Both the position numbers and the translations under genes were made by a program. Under the pieces are notes generated by a model. It was not told the origin of the DNA, searched no databases, and saw only the letters and a list, made by a program, of their open reading frames with translations. From Cephalotrichum gorgonifer (Eukaryota > Ascomycota > Sordariomycetes > Microascales > Microascaceae): a stretch of DNA of 64,000 bases. This document shows positions 49,060 to 61,432 of the stretch, in pieces. Position 1 is the stretch's first letter. The number at the start of each line of letters is the position of its first letter. The stretch is from the NCBI GenBank assembly GCA_900312665.1, contig ONZQ02000006.1, positions 1,024,680 through 1,088,679 of the forward strand, read 5' to 3'.

Positions 49060-50793
49060 GATGGGAGAAGAGGCTGAGAAGAATCGGGGACGACTGTTGA
49101 TTGATGGGTTCGATAAGAAAAGTCGAGATTGACTGGCGAGAGAAGTTTGTGAAAGAGGTTGAATAGGTAAACAGGAAGATTGGCGGGGTAGGAGGGGTCG
49201 GAGGAGGTGGAGAGTTGGTCTCATTTTGAAGCTGGTAATTTGTTAGTATACCCTGCTGGCGAATAGCAGCCGAGAATTGCGGGGGTCGAGTGGGGGGCTG
49301 AGCAAATCTGGACGCGTAGAAATCACGTGTTGGGAGGCGGGGCAACCAAGGAAGGTGAAAGGAGGTGGTCGAATGGATCTGACGGAATGCAGCCGAATCA
49401 AGGCGGGAAGGTGTTATGCAGCGCAGGGTCAGGGTTTGGCCAGGTAAGATCCGACCCAAGGTGGGGTGAGGTATTGATGTCGGTATGAACTATGAACGGA
49501 GCTTGGAAACGGATGTGAGGGGTGGAAGCAGGGACAGAGAGCTAGCTCTGGTCTCGGCTAGGAACCTCATGACGACTCCAAGAGCTATCATTCATACGAC
49601 AGCCTCATGTGGTGCCGGTGGTTTGGATAGTGAGGGCATTGGCGAGGGCAAGGGTGACGAGATTAGACGGTCACTCATGCCCCTAGACTAATGCGCACAT
49701 TTTCATCCATGGATGCGGCACCACATTAACAAGCCATCCCCAGCCTCGGCATGTCAGCACGCGGAAGGCCGAGTGGTTCGCTGAGCTTGCTTGTCTGTCC
49801 GTCCACGACTAGCGCCAGGGAAGCCAATTGGGGCATTGGATCAGGACACTCGTCCCCCGACCTGTTTGCTTGCAGAAGGCGCATGATAGTTGGTATGGGC
49901 GGATTCTCGCCAAAGTACCTGTGCGACAGGTCTGGGCATCCATCCCGAGCGGGGCTTTGGTACCACGCGTAAGGGGGGGGATGGTCGGGAGGAACGAGAA
50001 GGGATATTCGGCAACCTACTGAATAGAGCTTAAGCCCGGCGGATAAAACGATCGGAGAAGGAATAGATTTAAGGAAGAGATTAAGGAGAGAATTCAGAAG
50101 ATGGGCCTCTGTTTAGATGAACAACAATAATACAGGTGATGATACAATGGACCGCGGTGGAGAGAGACTCGGGTACAATTGGAAGGTGGTTCAGTCTCAG
50201 GCGAAATTTTTTGTCCAACTTATTTGCTCCGACGTTGCCAGGGAAGCTCGGTTCAGCTTTGCTCAAGCTGCCTAAGGCCCCCGTTTCGTGCTTCAAGTCC
50301 ATCTCCCAAATCTCTCTTGGACAGATTTATATGCCACCCCCAGATATACGCTCAATTCATCCACAGGATAGTATAGTAGCTTATAATACCAGACGTCCAC
50401 TCCAGGCTCGTCGTCCCGTTCAAGCTCCTCCTTCACATGTCCGATCAGTCCCGTGAAGAGAGACGCATAGCAGCAAAGACGGAGGACCAATTGGGCGTTA
50501 CGTCAGCCCGCCTCTTAGCTCCTCACCTCTGTCGCATGTCACGTGCGTTTCGCGGTGACATTGACAGCTCAATTGATGAACTTGGCGTTGGGCTGCCGGA
50601 TGAACCTCTGAGGGTTGTAGTGTCCAAACCGCCCACCCACGAACTCGTATATCAAGGCGCCCTCCATTCGCATCTCGAACTAGATCGTGCTCATTAGAAG
50701 CCGATCCGACCAAACCATCGAAAATCCCACCCGTTCCCACCTCTGCGAGCTTGCCATTCGGCGTCACCCCCGCCCTTGCCGGCCACATTCGGG
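49060..50793. promoter_or_regulatory. 1.7 kb divergent intergenic region, cyclophilin / ENT3
   Basis: It should contain both promoters. The stretch just upstream of the cyclophilin ATG is pyrimidine-rich on the minus strand. Frames at 50136-50456 and 50437-50697 show no domain and are treated as chance. Confidence 0.5.
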
Positions 50794-52538
50794 ATGGACT
50801 TCAACTCGCTTAAGGATACCGTCTCCAACCTGACCTTGTACGACGTCAAGGCCAGCGTCCGGAAGGTTCAGAATGGTAGGTATCCTAGTCGCCTACCCTG
50901 TACTTCCCCGTACTAACGCTCCTTCAGCCGTCATGAACTATACCGAGATGGAGGCAAAGGTGTGTCCTACTCTCTCCCGCCCACATAACCTACAGTCTGT
51001 TACTGACATGGTATCATAGGTGCGGGAAGCTACAAATAATGAACCTTGGGGAGCATCCACGACGCTCATGCAAGAGATTGCGAATGGTACCTTCAACTAG
51101 TACGCCGACCGTGCCCCTGTGGCTTTACCCGAACAGAGAGGCTGATGATTCACCTTACAGTCAAACACTGAACGAGATAATGCCAATGATCTATCGCCGA
51201 TTCACAGAAAAGACTGCGGAAGAGTGGCGCCAAATCTATAAATCCCTCCAGCTCCTTGAGTTCCTCGTCAAGCACGGTTCCGAGCGGGTGATTGACGACG
51301 CCAGGAGTCACCTCACCCTCCTCAAGATGCTGAGGCAATTCCACTACATCGATCAGAACGGGAAGGACCAAGGCATTAACGTGAGGAATCGGGCAAAGGA
51401 GCTCGCCGAGTTGCTGAGCGACGTCGAGCGCATCCGGACCGAGCGGAAGAAGGCCAGGGCGACCAAAAACAAATATACCGGCGTGGAGGGAGGTACTGGC
51501 CTCGGGGGCGGGATGTCCGGCGGCGGGAGCCGGTACGGGGGTTTCGGGAGCGAGTCTAGCGGCGGCGGGTATGGGGGATACGCTGGCGGTGTCTACGGCG
51601 ACGGCGGTGGCTTTGGCGGCCAGTCAAACGATTACAGCGGCGGCGGCGGCGGTGGTGGCTCGGGAGGCTCGAACCAATTTGAAGAGTATGACGAGTTCGA
51701 CGGAGATCGCCCGACGCCATCCACCTCGAGGCCAAGGCCATCTGAGCGTGCGAGCGCAAAGAAGCCAGCCGAGGCTCCGAAGAAGAAGGAGCCCGAGGTC
51801 GACCTATTCTCCTTTGACGACGAACCCACGCCGGCCCCGGCCGCCACCCGGTCGGTGCCCGCGCCCTCCAGCTCTGGCCTCGCTGACCTCTCCGGCCCCG
51901 CCAGCGCGGACGACGATGAGTTCGATGACTTCGTATCCGCTGCACCGTCCGCACAGCCGATTGCCCCCTCCGCCATCAACCCCCTGTCGCCACCCATCGC
52001 ACCCTCCGCCCCGTCCCAGTTCGCGGCGCCCCAACCCGTGTCCGCCCCGCAGCAGGCCAACTTGACCAACATGGTCAAGATGTCCTCCCTCTCCCCCGTC
52101 TCAAGCTCGACCACCACCCCCTCGGCCAACTACTCGGCCTTCACCGCCCCGCCTACGGCTTCCTCCATGACATCGCCAGCCGCTAAGCCAGCGACCTTCC
52201 AACCAACAGGACCCAACTACTTCCAATCCGTCCAGGCATCCGCGCCGTCCCAACAGCAGAACACGGGCAACACAACCATGTCGGCCCTGAAGCCCGTAAC
52301 GTCGTCGTCCACGGGTGCCAAGCCCGCCGCGGGTGGTGACGCCTTTGGCGCTCTATGGTCCCAGGCGAGCGTCGGCCTCAAGAAGACAAACGCGCCCACC
52401 TCCGGCCCGGCGCTGGGCCAGCTCGCAAAGGAGAAGAGCAGCGCGGGGATCTGGGGTGCGCCCTCGCAGACCCAGGCGGGGTCTCAGCAGCAGGGTAATG
52501 CAAGTGGAAAGAGCGCATTTGATGACTTGTTGGGTTAG
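50794..52538 (+). CDS. ENT3: Epsin-like ENTH protein Ent3
   Basis: Four exons, 50794-50875, 50928-50959, 51020-51099 and 51161-52538, give 523 aa. The ENTH domain fills residues 1 to ~150: SNLTLYDVKASVRKVQNAV, NYTEMEAKVREATNNEPWG, TFNYQTLNEIMPMIYRRF, LQLLEFLVKHGSERV. After it come a Gly-rich segment and a Ser/Pro/Ala-rich disordered tail with clathrin/adaptor peptides such as DLFSFDD and DEFDDFVSA. The C-terminus SAFDDLLG also resembles an adaptor-ear motif. Ent3 binds phosphoinositides and acts with AP-1/GGA adaptors in trans-Golgi to endosome transport. The identity is strong. Confidence 0.92.
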
Positions 52539-53246
52539 GGGGTCTTATACAGAAGTAGTATACGATGAGGGGTGGGGACAAGGATGATCGTGGTGTGGGC
52601 GGTGTGACTTTGTGCGTAGACCGGGGTAGGACATATGTATGCATCCTGATGATAGCTTCTTCGCACAAGGCGGATAGGAAAAAAGCATGTACGTATTTCC
52701 AAAGTGTATGATATTGTTCATAGTGCTCGTAATTTCGTGAGTGACGGGTTCCTCCGGTGGTACAGAGACGCCGCTGCTTGTAAAGGTAGCGTTGGCAAAT
52801 GGATGCCTTTTGCCCCCCTCCTTATGCGAGATAGAGACCTCGTAGCATCTCCGGACAACACTTGTCTTACGTTAGATTGGAAAACGTGAAGGAGGGACTC
52901 CGGCTGGAATGGGGTTTTAGAGAGAGTGTACCCGTACGAGCTTATCTGCCTCCCTCCTACGGAGCTACACAGAAGTCGTCACTGGAGGGCACACGATAGC
53001 TACGACTTTCAGATCAAAATTACCGACGCTACTTTCACACAAACGTTCTAGGCGTATTTGCCAATAGAAATAATCTAAGAATGCTCTCATTCGGGGTATC
53101 TTCGACAACTAATTGCTCATAAAAAACACAGTGCTTGTCCGCTTCTCGCTCGTTCCAAAGCATTAAGCATACTCTCTCAACCCTTTTCCTTCTATTTTCG
53201 TCTCTCCGCGTCCCAGTTAGGTGTACTTCTCCCGAGGTCGCCGGCT
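52539..53246. other. Convergent 3' region between ENT3 and the copper transporter
   Basis: Contains both 3' UTRs. No further gene seen. Confidence 0.6.
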
Positions 53247-54235
53247 TCAACCACAGCAAACAGTTGCCTCGTTCGCGGCACTCGTGTTTCTAAGTCTCTT
53301 GTGTCAGTCTCCCGTGGCCACTAGCTCCGGAAAAGCCTGGAACTTACCCGCTCGATCCCTCCGAGAGGGTTTCCCACTGGAAGATGAAGCCGCCGATATA
53401 GATGCCGATGAAGATGCAGATGATGATGTATCCGTTGTAGTACATGGCGAGTCTATGAACCAGCGTATCAGCCAAAATCCTTCTCCCAGCTCGGCAGAAG
53501 GGGAAACAGCCCAAGATCCCGCTTCTCATTGGAATTTCCAAACCCCCAACTTGGGGGTTTGAAAGCAGAGGGGTGGAGATGGAGGGGACGGGGGGAAACC
53601 TACAGCATCAGAATGTACGCAACAGCGAACTGCACCATATGCAACGTTGCCCTAACCGCCTGCTGCCAAACACTGGGTCGAAAAGGCGGCACGCCGCCGC
53701 CACCCACCTTCCCCGTGCCGCATGCCTGAGCCTCGCTACCGCCGCCGGCGGCGGCGGCGGCGTCGAGGGACCTAGCCACGTGCTGGCGGATGATGAAGCG
53801 GTCATACTCCTTTATGGAGCGTCGGAGGAACTCGAGAGCGATGCCGAGGAGCACGATGCCGACGCAGGAGCCGGCGAACATGCCTCGGGAGGTGATCTTC
53901 CAGGACTCGGAGAAGAAGCAGGCGTTTATGGTGTTCCAGTTCCACAGCATCTTCGATGTGTTAGTATTGTTTCTTTTCTCATATTGCTTTGTTTCCTATG
54001 ATCTCTTTTTTCCCATAGTAGAAATTCCCCGAACAAAGAGCTTTGAGAGTTGGGAAGAGCTATAGAAGGGTGGGGGTCTGTCTTGAGATCGGTTTGCGGG
54101 GGGGTTCGAGGGGTCGAGTGAACGTACGGAGATCTCGCAACCGGCGCTGCCGCCCATGTCGTGATCCATTGCTGCGCTCGTGGCGGTCGCCATAGCACCA
54201 GCGGATGTGGAGGTAGCGTGGGAGGCGTGATTCAT
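53247..54235 (-). CDS. Ctr-family copper transporter
   Basis: Four exons on the minus strand, 54128-54235, 53604-53950, 53348-53452 and 53247-53289, give 200 aa. The N-terminus is Met/His-rich (MNHASH, MDHDM). Then come MLWNWNTINACFF, a first membrane helix near GMFAGSCVGIVLLGIALEF, a Gly/Ala loop, and a second helix ending in the copper-conducting MLLAM (M-x3-M). The third helix, GYIIICIFIGIYIGGFIF, carries G-x3-G packing. The tiny last exon supplies a C-terminal CCG, a Cys motif typical of Ctr tails. Without the last splice, a TAA formed by the donor itself would end the protein early. Ctr trimers import Cu(I) across plasma or vacuolar membranes. Which membrane is not clear here. Confidence 0.9.
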
Positions 54236-55589
54236 AGTGAATAGTGAATTTCGAACTGCGTGTGCCCGGGGATGTATTCTAGGTATACAAGACGATGCGT
54301 CGATTTGTCGAGGGAGCGTGGGGAGCGTATTTTCTGTTGGTCGATGCGTCGGGGAGTTTATCGCGAACAGGAAGGAATATACTCGCAGGAAAGAACGGCG
54401 AAGAGTAAAGAGCGATGCATGAGAAGGAAAGGACGTTGGAGCTAAACTATGGGGAAGGCGCGATCTGTTATACTACTACGTAGTCACTCCAGCTCCATTC
54501 GGGGCAAGCTCTGGTGGAGAACGAGGACCCGGATGAGCAAGATACGGGGCAATATACTCAGCGCGAGCAAGTTCCACCATCCTGGTCCCGATCCCACGGT
54601 TCCCGATATTTCGCGGGAACAACCGAATACCTAAGCGATGAGCACATATTACCCTCCTACTTGCGATTCTGGCTCACTCATCACCCGCGACGGTAAGCCA
54701 ACCGCGACGCGAGCCCAAGTCACCAATGTCTTGGTATATGTGGTAGGACGAGGTTGCGGGGGTTTGACCGGGATGTTGAGAGCGTTTGAGCAAGTTTTTG
54801 GTGCTGGGATGGGTTTAGCGCGGAAGAGGGCGAGAGACTCCACACACGGACGCAAAACGGGGCTACATGGTAATAGACATTGGCCACATCCAGGGGTTAT
54901 CGAGATCCACAGTGGGCAGTGGTGGCAAGGAGAATGGAAGCCTTCTCCCGCAGGTGGCGATCGGACTAAGAATGTTGAAGTGAGCAAAATGAAGCGTGCA
55001 AGTACAAGTATACGGCAGCGAGTCGCGTAAGAATAACTTAGCTAGTTTATGAAGGCGAAACGTTATCTCGAATATTCACATACAGGTTTCGAGATGATTA
55101 TCTTAGTGGCGGCTGGCCCCGCACACCCGAGCTAGAAACTTCGCAGCCTGTGTAAAAGAATACCATACTCGTTCTTCGTACAAGCGCTAACGCGAGTAAC
55201 TTGCTCAAATTGCATCTAGTGCCCCGAGTATCCGTCTGCACATACGAGTAGGAAACGCCGCGTGTCGTACACTTGGCTCAACCGTCACCTGCTCGCTCGT
55301 AGAGCCGGGGTCGAGACCCAGCCGAAGCAGACCATGGACATGGCCGGACCGGCCCCCACCTCTACGCCAAGCCGAGACCGCCTGCTCGTATAGGTTGTTG
55401 CAATGTCTGATAGGACTGACTTGTGATGAGAAGGTTTGAGTGGAATATCAAGGTACATCATGACTCGTGTAACAATACAGATTGACAGACGCCAACAAAA
55501 AACATACATGTCGTGCAAGCTTAAGGCAAATCGACGTGGCAGACGGAGCGACGGCAGCTCCCCACCCTTGTTTACGAGCACAAGGCCGC
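54236..55589. other. Intergenic region, copper transporter promoter side
   Basis: No gene seen. The frame at 54638-55030 has no recognisable domain. The region should contain the Ctr promoter; no convincing copper-response element was found. Confidence 0.5.
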
Positions 55590-56745
55590 CTACAACTCCG
55601 GTTCCGCCGATTTCGCTTCCGCCGGCTCCGTTCCGCGAGCGTACAGCTCCTTCGGCCTCTGATTCGCGTCGCAGCTCGAGAACTTCCACCACCCCGAATG
55701 CCACGAACCCGCCAAGTTAACCATCCCCCACTACAGAATGAGCCAATTAATATTAAAACTGCGTGGAATATCAATCGAGGGGTTAGAGGTAGAATCATAC
55801 CTTGATGGGAGCGGGCATGGGCGGCCAGTTGGCCCACAGCCCCTCCTCGACCGTCCGGTCCAGGTTCAGTAGGAAGAACGGCACGACGTCAAGCATCCCC
55901 GCCTTGGAGACGGTGGTCTTGCCCCACGTCTTGAAAGTCAACCCCGCGGCGGTCTCCTCCGGTGTGCCCGGCGCCGGGGCGCGGGGGTGGTCCGCCATCT
56001 CGGCTATCGTCTTGATCTCATTGTGGAAGTGCGTCTCGAAGGGGTCGCGGAAGGATTCCATTATGCGGCGGAGCTCAGAGCCGGAGAAGTCGGTGGGGGC
56101 GGGGAGGGTGGTGAGGTAGGTCTTGAATTCTGCGAGGCCGTCGAGGAAAGATTCTACCGTATTCACTTTCGTCAGTTTCCCCCAACATTCTTAACGAAAA
56201 ATGCGTTTTGGGGCGACTGAGATGACATACCATGTTCCTTATGTGACTCCTCCCAGACCTGTTTGTCTGCCAGCTGGTCCTCGACCTTGGGGAAGAGGTT
56301 TGCTTCCTCGTCATCGTGGTGGGACTGGACGAACTTGTGCCAGGTGAGGGAGTAGTTGATGAAGTCGGGCTTGTCCGCGTCTGCGACGTGCGGGGCTTGG
56401 TGCCAGATTGAGTTGTAGCCGCGGATGATGCAGTTGTGAAGCATGCACATATGGCTCGCGCCCGTCGTGTACATGTCAGTCTATATTATTAGAGACCTTG
56501 GGTAAGCCTTGCTAGATTCAAATCCATGGGTGGGGGTCTAACCAGTCTTGTATTTTGGAGATAGGACGGGCGGGGGAACTCACTTTCTTAGTCTCGTATA
56601 GAGGGGTAGCGATGAGCTTCATGGGGCCATCTGCCCAGGGGCTTTTGGGGGCTTCGGAGGCCATCATGAGGGGAGCTCTCGTGAACAATAGACCGGCAAG
56701 GAGGGTCGTAAGTGCGAGGATGATTTGGATTGGGCGGCTCGCCAT
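55590..56745 (-). CDS. Hemerythrin-like (HHE) membrane protein
   Basis: Four exons on the minus strand, 56584-56745, 56231-56480, 55801-56153 and 55590-55730, all in phase, give 301 aa. Residues 5-21 form a hydrophobic signal anchor or signal peptide. The HHE region has the helix with MLHNCIIRGYNSIWHQA, then FVQSHHDDEEANLFP (a metal-binding HxxxE-type motif), HKEHESFLDGLAEF, and HFHNEIKTIAEMAD. The C-terminus carries the conserved block WWKFSSCDANQRPKELYA. Fungal HHE proteins of this type are predicted di-iron, four-helix proteins; whether they bind oxygen, NO or sense iron is not known for this clade. An upstream TTG-initiated extension is ignored in favour of the ATG at 56745. Confidence 0.85.
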
Positions 56746-57865
56746 TTGAGTCAGCTGGGAAGGCGAAAGATTATGGAGAAGGTGTATGGCCAATCTCCAT
56801 CTCAGGGTCTGGAAGTTCAGGTCCGGATTGCGTCAGGCGAGTTTCGCAAGACACAGGTTAGAGCTCAGACCACCCGGAGCTCCGTGGTGGAGCCTTTAAC
56901 GGAGTGGCTGAATAACACGCGTACGGTGATTGGCAGGTCGCCTCGCTCCGGGGATAACTTCGGACATTAGATTTCCACACTCTCTCCCGCCAACAACTCA
57001 TCAGTACACGTACAAGCAAGAAGACCGCTCCATGGTCGAAAGTGTATTGGCATCGTCTTCCTTGACCTTTCCGCCCCGGTGGCTCGGCGAGCCTATCTTG
57101 ATACCATCGCACCTCGGGCCCTCCTGAGCCCTAAGGTATCCGATCTCAGGAAGAGGAAGGACTAGCAGACAAAGCCAAAGTAGCACACGGTGAATTCCTC
57201 TTGTCAGAGTATTTATCGTCGTCAAATAATAAGGCATCAATCTAACAATGCACTTTCAAGCTTCAGCTGAGTGATGACGGCCTATTAGACGCAACCTCTG
57301 GTGACAGAACGTCCCGAAACGGTCTGTCGCGTCATAAACCTGCAGCGCCCCAGAATGACGACGAAAGCTCGTCTTGTTAGTGATAACATTTGGCGGGGAA
57401 ATACGATGGAGTAGCCGCAAAGAAATAAACGATTAACAGTATTTCCTGCTGACTTTAACACCTCCATAGCCGTTACTCAACCTGTGCCGAACCACTCTGG
57501 CACCGTACCGAGGGAGCGTAGCATGGTCTGAGGACTGGCCCCTCGCGCAGGGTAATGGCCAGGCTGTGGAGGGCAGCCTCTGAACTGAAACGGTCGCAGG
57601 CATCCAAATGCTGTGAAGCTGATATGCAAGCTGGGATGTAGCCGACCAATCCTGTGCACTGAGGAAGCGGGTTGTCCCCGCACGGGTCTGGTAGACAGCT
57701 AACGGCGTTGAATAGACATCCATCCCAGGCTGTTCGAAGCTCTCCCATGAAACAAGCCAACGTTGGCAGACCAAGCTTTGTATCCGTAGACCGCTGTCTA
57801 TGGCGATTATCCAGTGGTTCCCATCCTCTCTTTTCTATCGACCGGGTCGCAAGTGAGCACCCACA
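56746..57865. promoter_or_regulatory. Divergent intergenic region, hemerythrin-like / NLR
   Basis: 1.1 kb between two divergent genes. No other coding sequence supported. Confidence 0.5.
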
Positions 57866-60800
57866 ATGCCTGGCGATAACATCCGGCTCCTCGCCCTCGA
57901 CGGCGGGGGTGTCCGCGGCTTGTCGGCGCTCATGATCCTCCAGCAGCTCTTGTTAATCGTTGATCCCGAGTCTCCGCCCAAGCCCTGCGACTACTTCGAC
58001 ATGATCGGTGGTACCAGCACAGGTGGCCTCATCGCCATCATGCTGGGCCGCCTGCAAATGACCGTTGACGACTGCATCAGCGCCTATGCTTCCCTATCAG
58101 ACGAGGTCTTTGAGAAGAAGACCCACAGGGTCAACTTGAAGGGCAAACTCCAAGGAAGATTTGATGCGAATGAGCTCGAACGGGCCATTAAGAAGGTCTT
58201 GATAGATTGCAAGTTCAAGGAAGATACACTACTGAGGGCCTCCCCAGATGCGCCTTGCAAAGTGTGAGTTTATTTCAACCCTTCCAACACTACATGGCGT
58301 GCTGATTTGTTAGCTTTGTCTGCGCGACGAGCAAAGAAACCGGTGATACTGTCTGCCTAACTAGCTATCCATCCCCCCGTGGCGCCCCCCACCTGTTCAG
58401 CACGACCAAAATATGGCAGGCCTGCCGAGCCACGTCTGCTGCCACGTCCTTCTTCGACCCCATCGCCATCGGGCCCTACGACCAGGAATTTGTCGACGGC
58501 GCACTAGGCGCAAATAACCCCATCTTCGAGCTGTGGTCACAGGCTCAGGATCTGTGGGGCCCCCAGCTGGAAGCGAAGCTCAAATGCATCGTGTCGATAG
58601 GTACGGGGGTGCCGTCGGTGAAGCCGGTGTGTGACGATGTCCTGGGCATTTGGAAAACACTCAAGAATATAGCCGTGCAGACAGAGGCCACGGCGGAGCG
58701 CTTTCACCGGGACAAGGCGATTCTCCACGATCAGGGGCGATATTACAGATTCAATGTCGGACACGGGCTCGAGGACATTGGACTGGAGGAATCGAAGAAG
58801 AAGGAGATTGCGTCGGCCACCGGACGGTACATCAGTTCGCAGGATGTGTCCAGGCGGATGCGGGCATGTGCGGACAAACTGGCGAGCCATGGGCAGGATA
58901 TCCCGGAGAGGACGGCGCCCACAGGCCAACCGGTCATCCATGGCCAGGTTAGCTCAAACCCACAGTGTATGTCAATGCCCATATCCTATTCATGTCCGTA
59001 CTTTGGACTAAAGAAATATAGTCCTGGTGCAGTACACCAGCAACCCAGATTTCGTTGGGCGCTATGAGATCCTCGAACAACTAAAGACTCAGCTTGGCCA
59101 CGGTCAGCCTAGGGCGGGAGTCACAGCTCAGTACAGAGCAGCGCTCCATGGCCTGGGCGGTATTGGGTACGGATCTGGTCCCTTACACAGATTCAGGAGT
59201 GTATGCTAATTCAAAACAGGAAGACGCAGATAGCGCTGGCATACGTGTACTGGCTGCGGGAAACGTACTCAGACATATCAGTGTTTTGGGTCCATGCCAG
59301 CAGCGCCGAGCGGTTTCGCGAGGCTTATACTTCCATTGCCCAGGCCTGCCGCATCCCCGGCTGCGACGATCCTGACGCGGATGTGCTATCGCTAGTTATG
59401 AAATGGCTGAAAGGAAAAGATAGCGGCCGGTGGCTCATGGTCATCGACAATGCAGACGACACGGAACTCTTTTTCAGCCGGACGGCAGAACCTGCAGGCG
59501 CCAGCACATCCGACCAAGAAGGCAACCTTGGACGCTACATACCAGAGTGTGCGCATGGATCCATCTTAGTGACGACCAGGAACCTCCAGGCAGGCTCAAG
59601 GCTTATCAAGGGAAAGCGGCCAATCGAGGTCACTCCCATGGACGAGGACGAGTCAGGCAGCCTGCTCCGCGCGAGGCTCGAGGGAGAGGATCTCGACCCC
59701 GAGGATCTATCAACCCTTTGTTCTCAGTTGGAGTACCTTCCGCTAGCGCTAGCCCAGGCCGCCGCATTCATCCAGGAGAACTGCATACCAGTCAGCGAGT
59801 ACATTCAGCTCCTAGGCAAGAACGACCAGTTAGTCGATCTTCTTAGTGAGGAATTCGAGGCCGTGGGGAGAGACTCAGGCACATCTCACGCGGTAACGGA
59901 GACATGGATCCTTTCGTTTGAGCAAATTCAGAAGCAGGATAGGCTCGCGAGCGAACTGCTCTCACTCATGAGCTTTTTCGATCGGCAGGCAATTCCATCG
60001 GAATTCCTATCCTACTACAGCAAGAAACAGGTGCCTGAGTCAGGGGGTAGCATACTTCTTACGAAGGCGCTGGGCGTTCTCAAGGCATTTTCTTTCATCA
60101 TAGGTGATAAAGCCGACAGCTTTACTATGCACCGCCTTGTGCAGCTGATTACGCGAAAATGGCTTGCCAGGAGCAACACCATGAGTTATTTTGCTGGCCA
60201 GGCGCTACTGGCAGTGTCACACAGTTATCCTTTCGGAAAATTTGAGACCCGGATGATATGCGGCGCATATCTCGCACACGTGTATGCTGTGGTGGATTCC
60301 GATGACACTGGGTCCAAGGATGAGAACATGGCCAGGGCTCGCCTTTTGCATAATACTGCAGGGTTCCTTGATTACCAGGGGCAGTGGAGCGCTGCAGAAG
60401 GCCTCCAATTGAAGGCCAAAGATTTGCTTACATCCCTGCTAGGAGAGGATCATCCTGATACAATGGCTGCCATGAGTAACCTGGCGGAGATATACCGAGA
60501 CCAAGGGCGATGGGAGGAGGCCGGGCTGGTAGAGGTACAAGTGATGGACATAGGAAAGAGGGTATTAGGGGAAGAACATCCTCATACACTAACTAGCATG
60601 AGCAGGTTAGCGATGGTATACCTGGAACAAGGCCGAAAGGAGGAGGCGGAGTCACTAGAAGGGCAAGTGCTAGAGAGGACAAAGAGGGAATTTGGAGAGG
60701 AGCATCGTGGTACACTATCTAGCATGAGCAGACTGGTATCGATATATCAACACCAACGCCGATGGGAGGAGGCTGAGTTACTAGGAGTGCAAGTGATGGA

Positions 60801-61432
60801 GATAGGAAAGAGGGTATTAGGGGAGGAGCATCCTCATACACTGACAAACATGGTGAACCTAGTATCGACATACCGCAATCAAGGTCGACTGAAGGAGGCT
60901 GAGTCACTAGGAGTGCAAGTCCTAGAGATAAGAAAGAGGGTACTGGGGGAGGAGCATCCTGATACTCTTAGAAGCATGAGTATCCTGTTATTGGTATATC
61001 GGGACCAAGACCAATGGGAGAAGGCTAGGGCAGTAGGAGTTCAAGCAATGGAGATAGGAAAGAGGGTACTTGGGGAGGAGCATCCTGATACCCTGCAAAA
61101 CATGGAGAATATGGCATTGATATGCCAGAATCAAGGTCAATTGGAGGAGGCTGAGTCGCTAAGAATGCAAGTCCTAGAAAAAGAAAAGAAGGTATTAGGG
61201 GAGGGGGCATCCTGAGACACTAACCACCATGCACAATCTTGCTTTTGTATGGAAGAAGCAAGATCGTCTTGGGGAAGCTCTAGACTTGATGCAACTATGT
61301 GTCCGTCTTCGACGGCAAGCACTTGGTCCGGAGCATCCCTTCACGATAGTTAGTGTTACTGCACTGCATCAGTGGCAAAAAGAGAGGGGTCTGGATAACG
61401 AGGGGGTGTCTCGGGATAGGCTAGGATCATGA
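57866..61432 (+). CDS. Patatin-NB-ARC-TPR NLR, frameshifted in the last repeat
   Basis: Four exons, 57866-58263, 58314-58966, 59022-59166 and 59220 onward. Residues 1-~260 are a patatin-like phospholipase domain: DGGGVRGL, nucleophile Ser51 in GTSTGG, and catalytic Asp194 in VDGALGANN. NB-ARC begins near 370 with P-loop GLGGIGKT (393-401, split by an intron), then WLMVIDNADD, GSILVTTRN, LPLALAQAAA and MHRLVQ. TPR repeats start at residue 805. The architecture is the same as Neurospora PLP-1, an NLR that triggers germling death when it meets an incompatible SEC-9 SNARE. As written, the frame stops at 61215 (1063 aa). A one-base excess in the G run at about 61203-61207 throws repeat 7 out of frame; the next frame continues the TPR and a C-terminal helix to 61432. 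It may be a real mutation, a phase-variable site or an assembly error. Confidence 0.88.
60436..61318 (+). repeat. Seven TPR-encoding repeats of 126 nt
   Basis: Each repeat encodes 42 residues around the pattern VLGEEHP-x-TL-x-x-M. Unit starts are at 60436, 60562, 60688, 60814, 60940, 61066 and 61192. Units are closely similar at the DNA level, especially GGAAAGAGGGTA and GAGGAGCATCCT, which suggests recent duplication or gene conversion. The seventh contains the extra base. Confidence 0.9.

Noticed and set aside
50136..50697. Two overlapping frames upstream of ENT3
   Set aside because: No domains or codon bias; they lie in promoter space.
55285..55400. Palindromic GGGTCGAGACCC resembling a tRNA T-arm
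   Set aside because: No matching acceptor stem, D-arm or anticodon arm at tRNA spacing.
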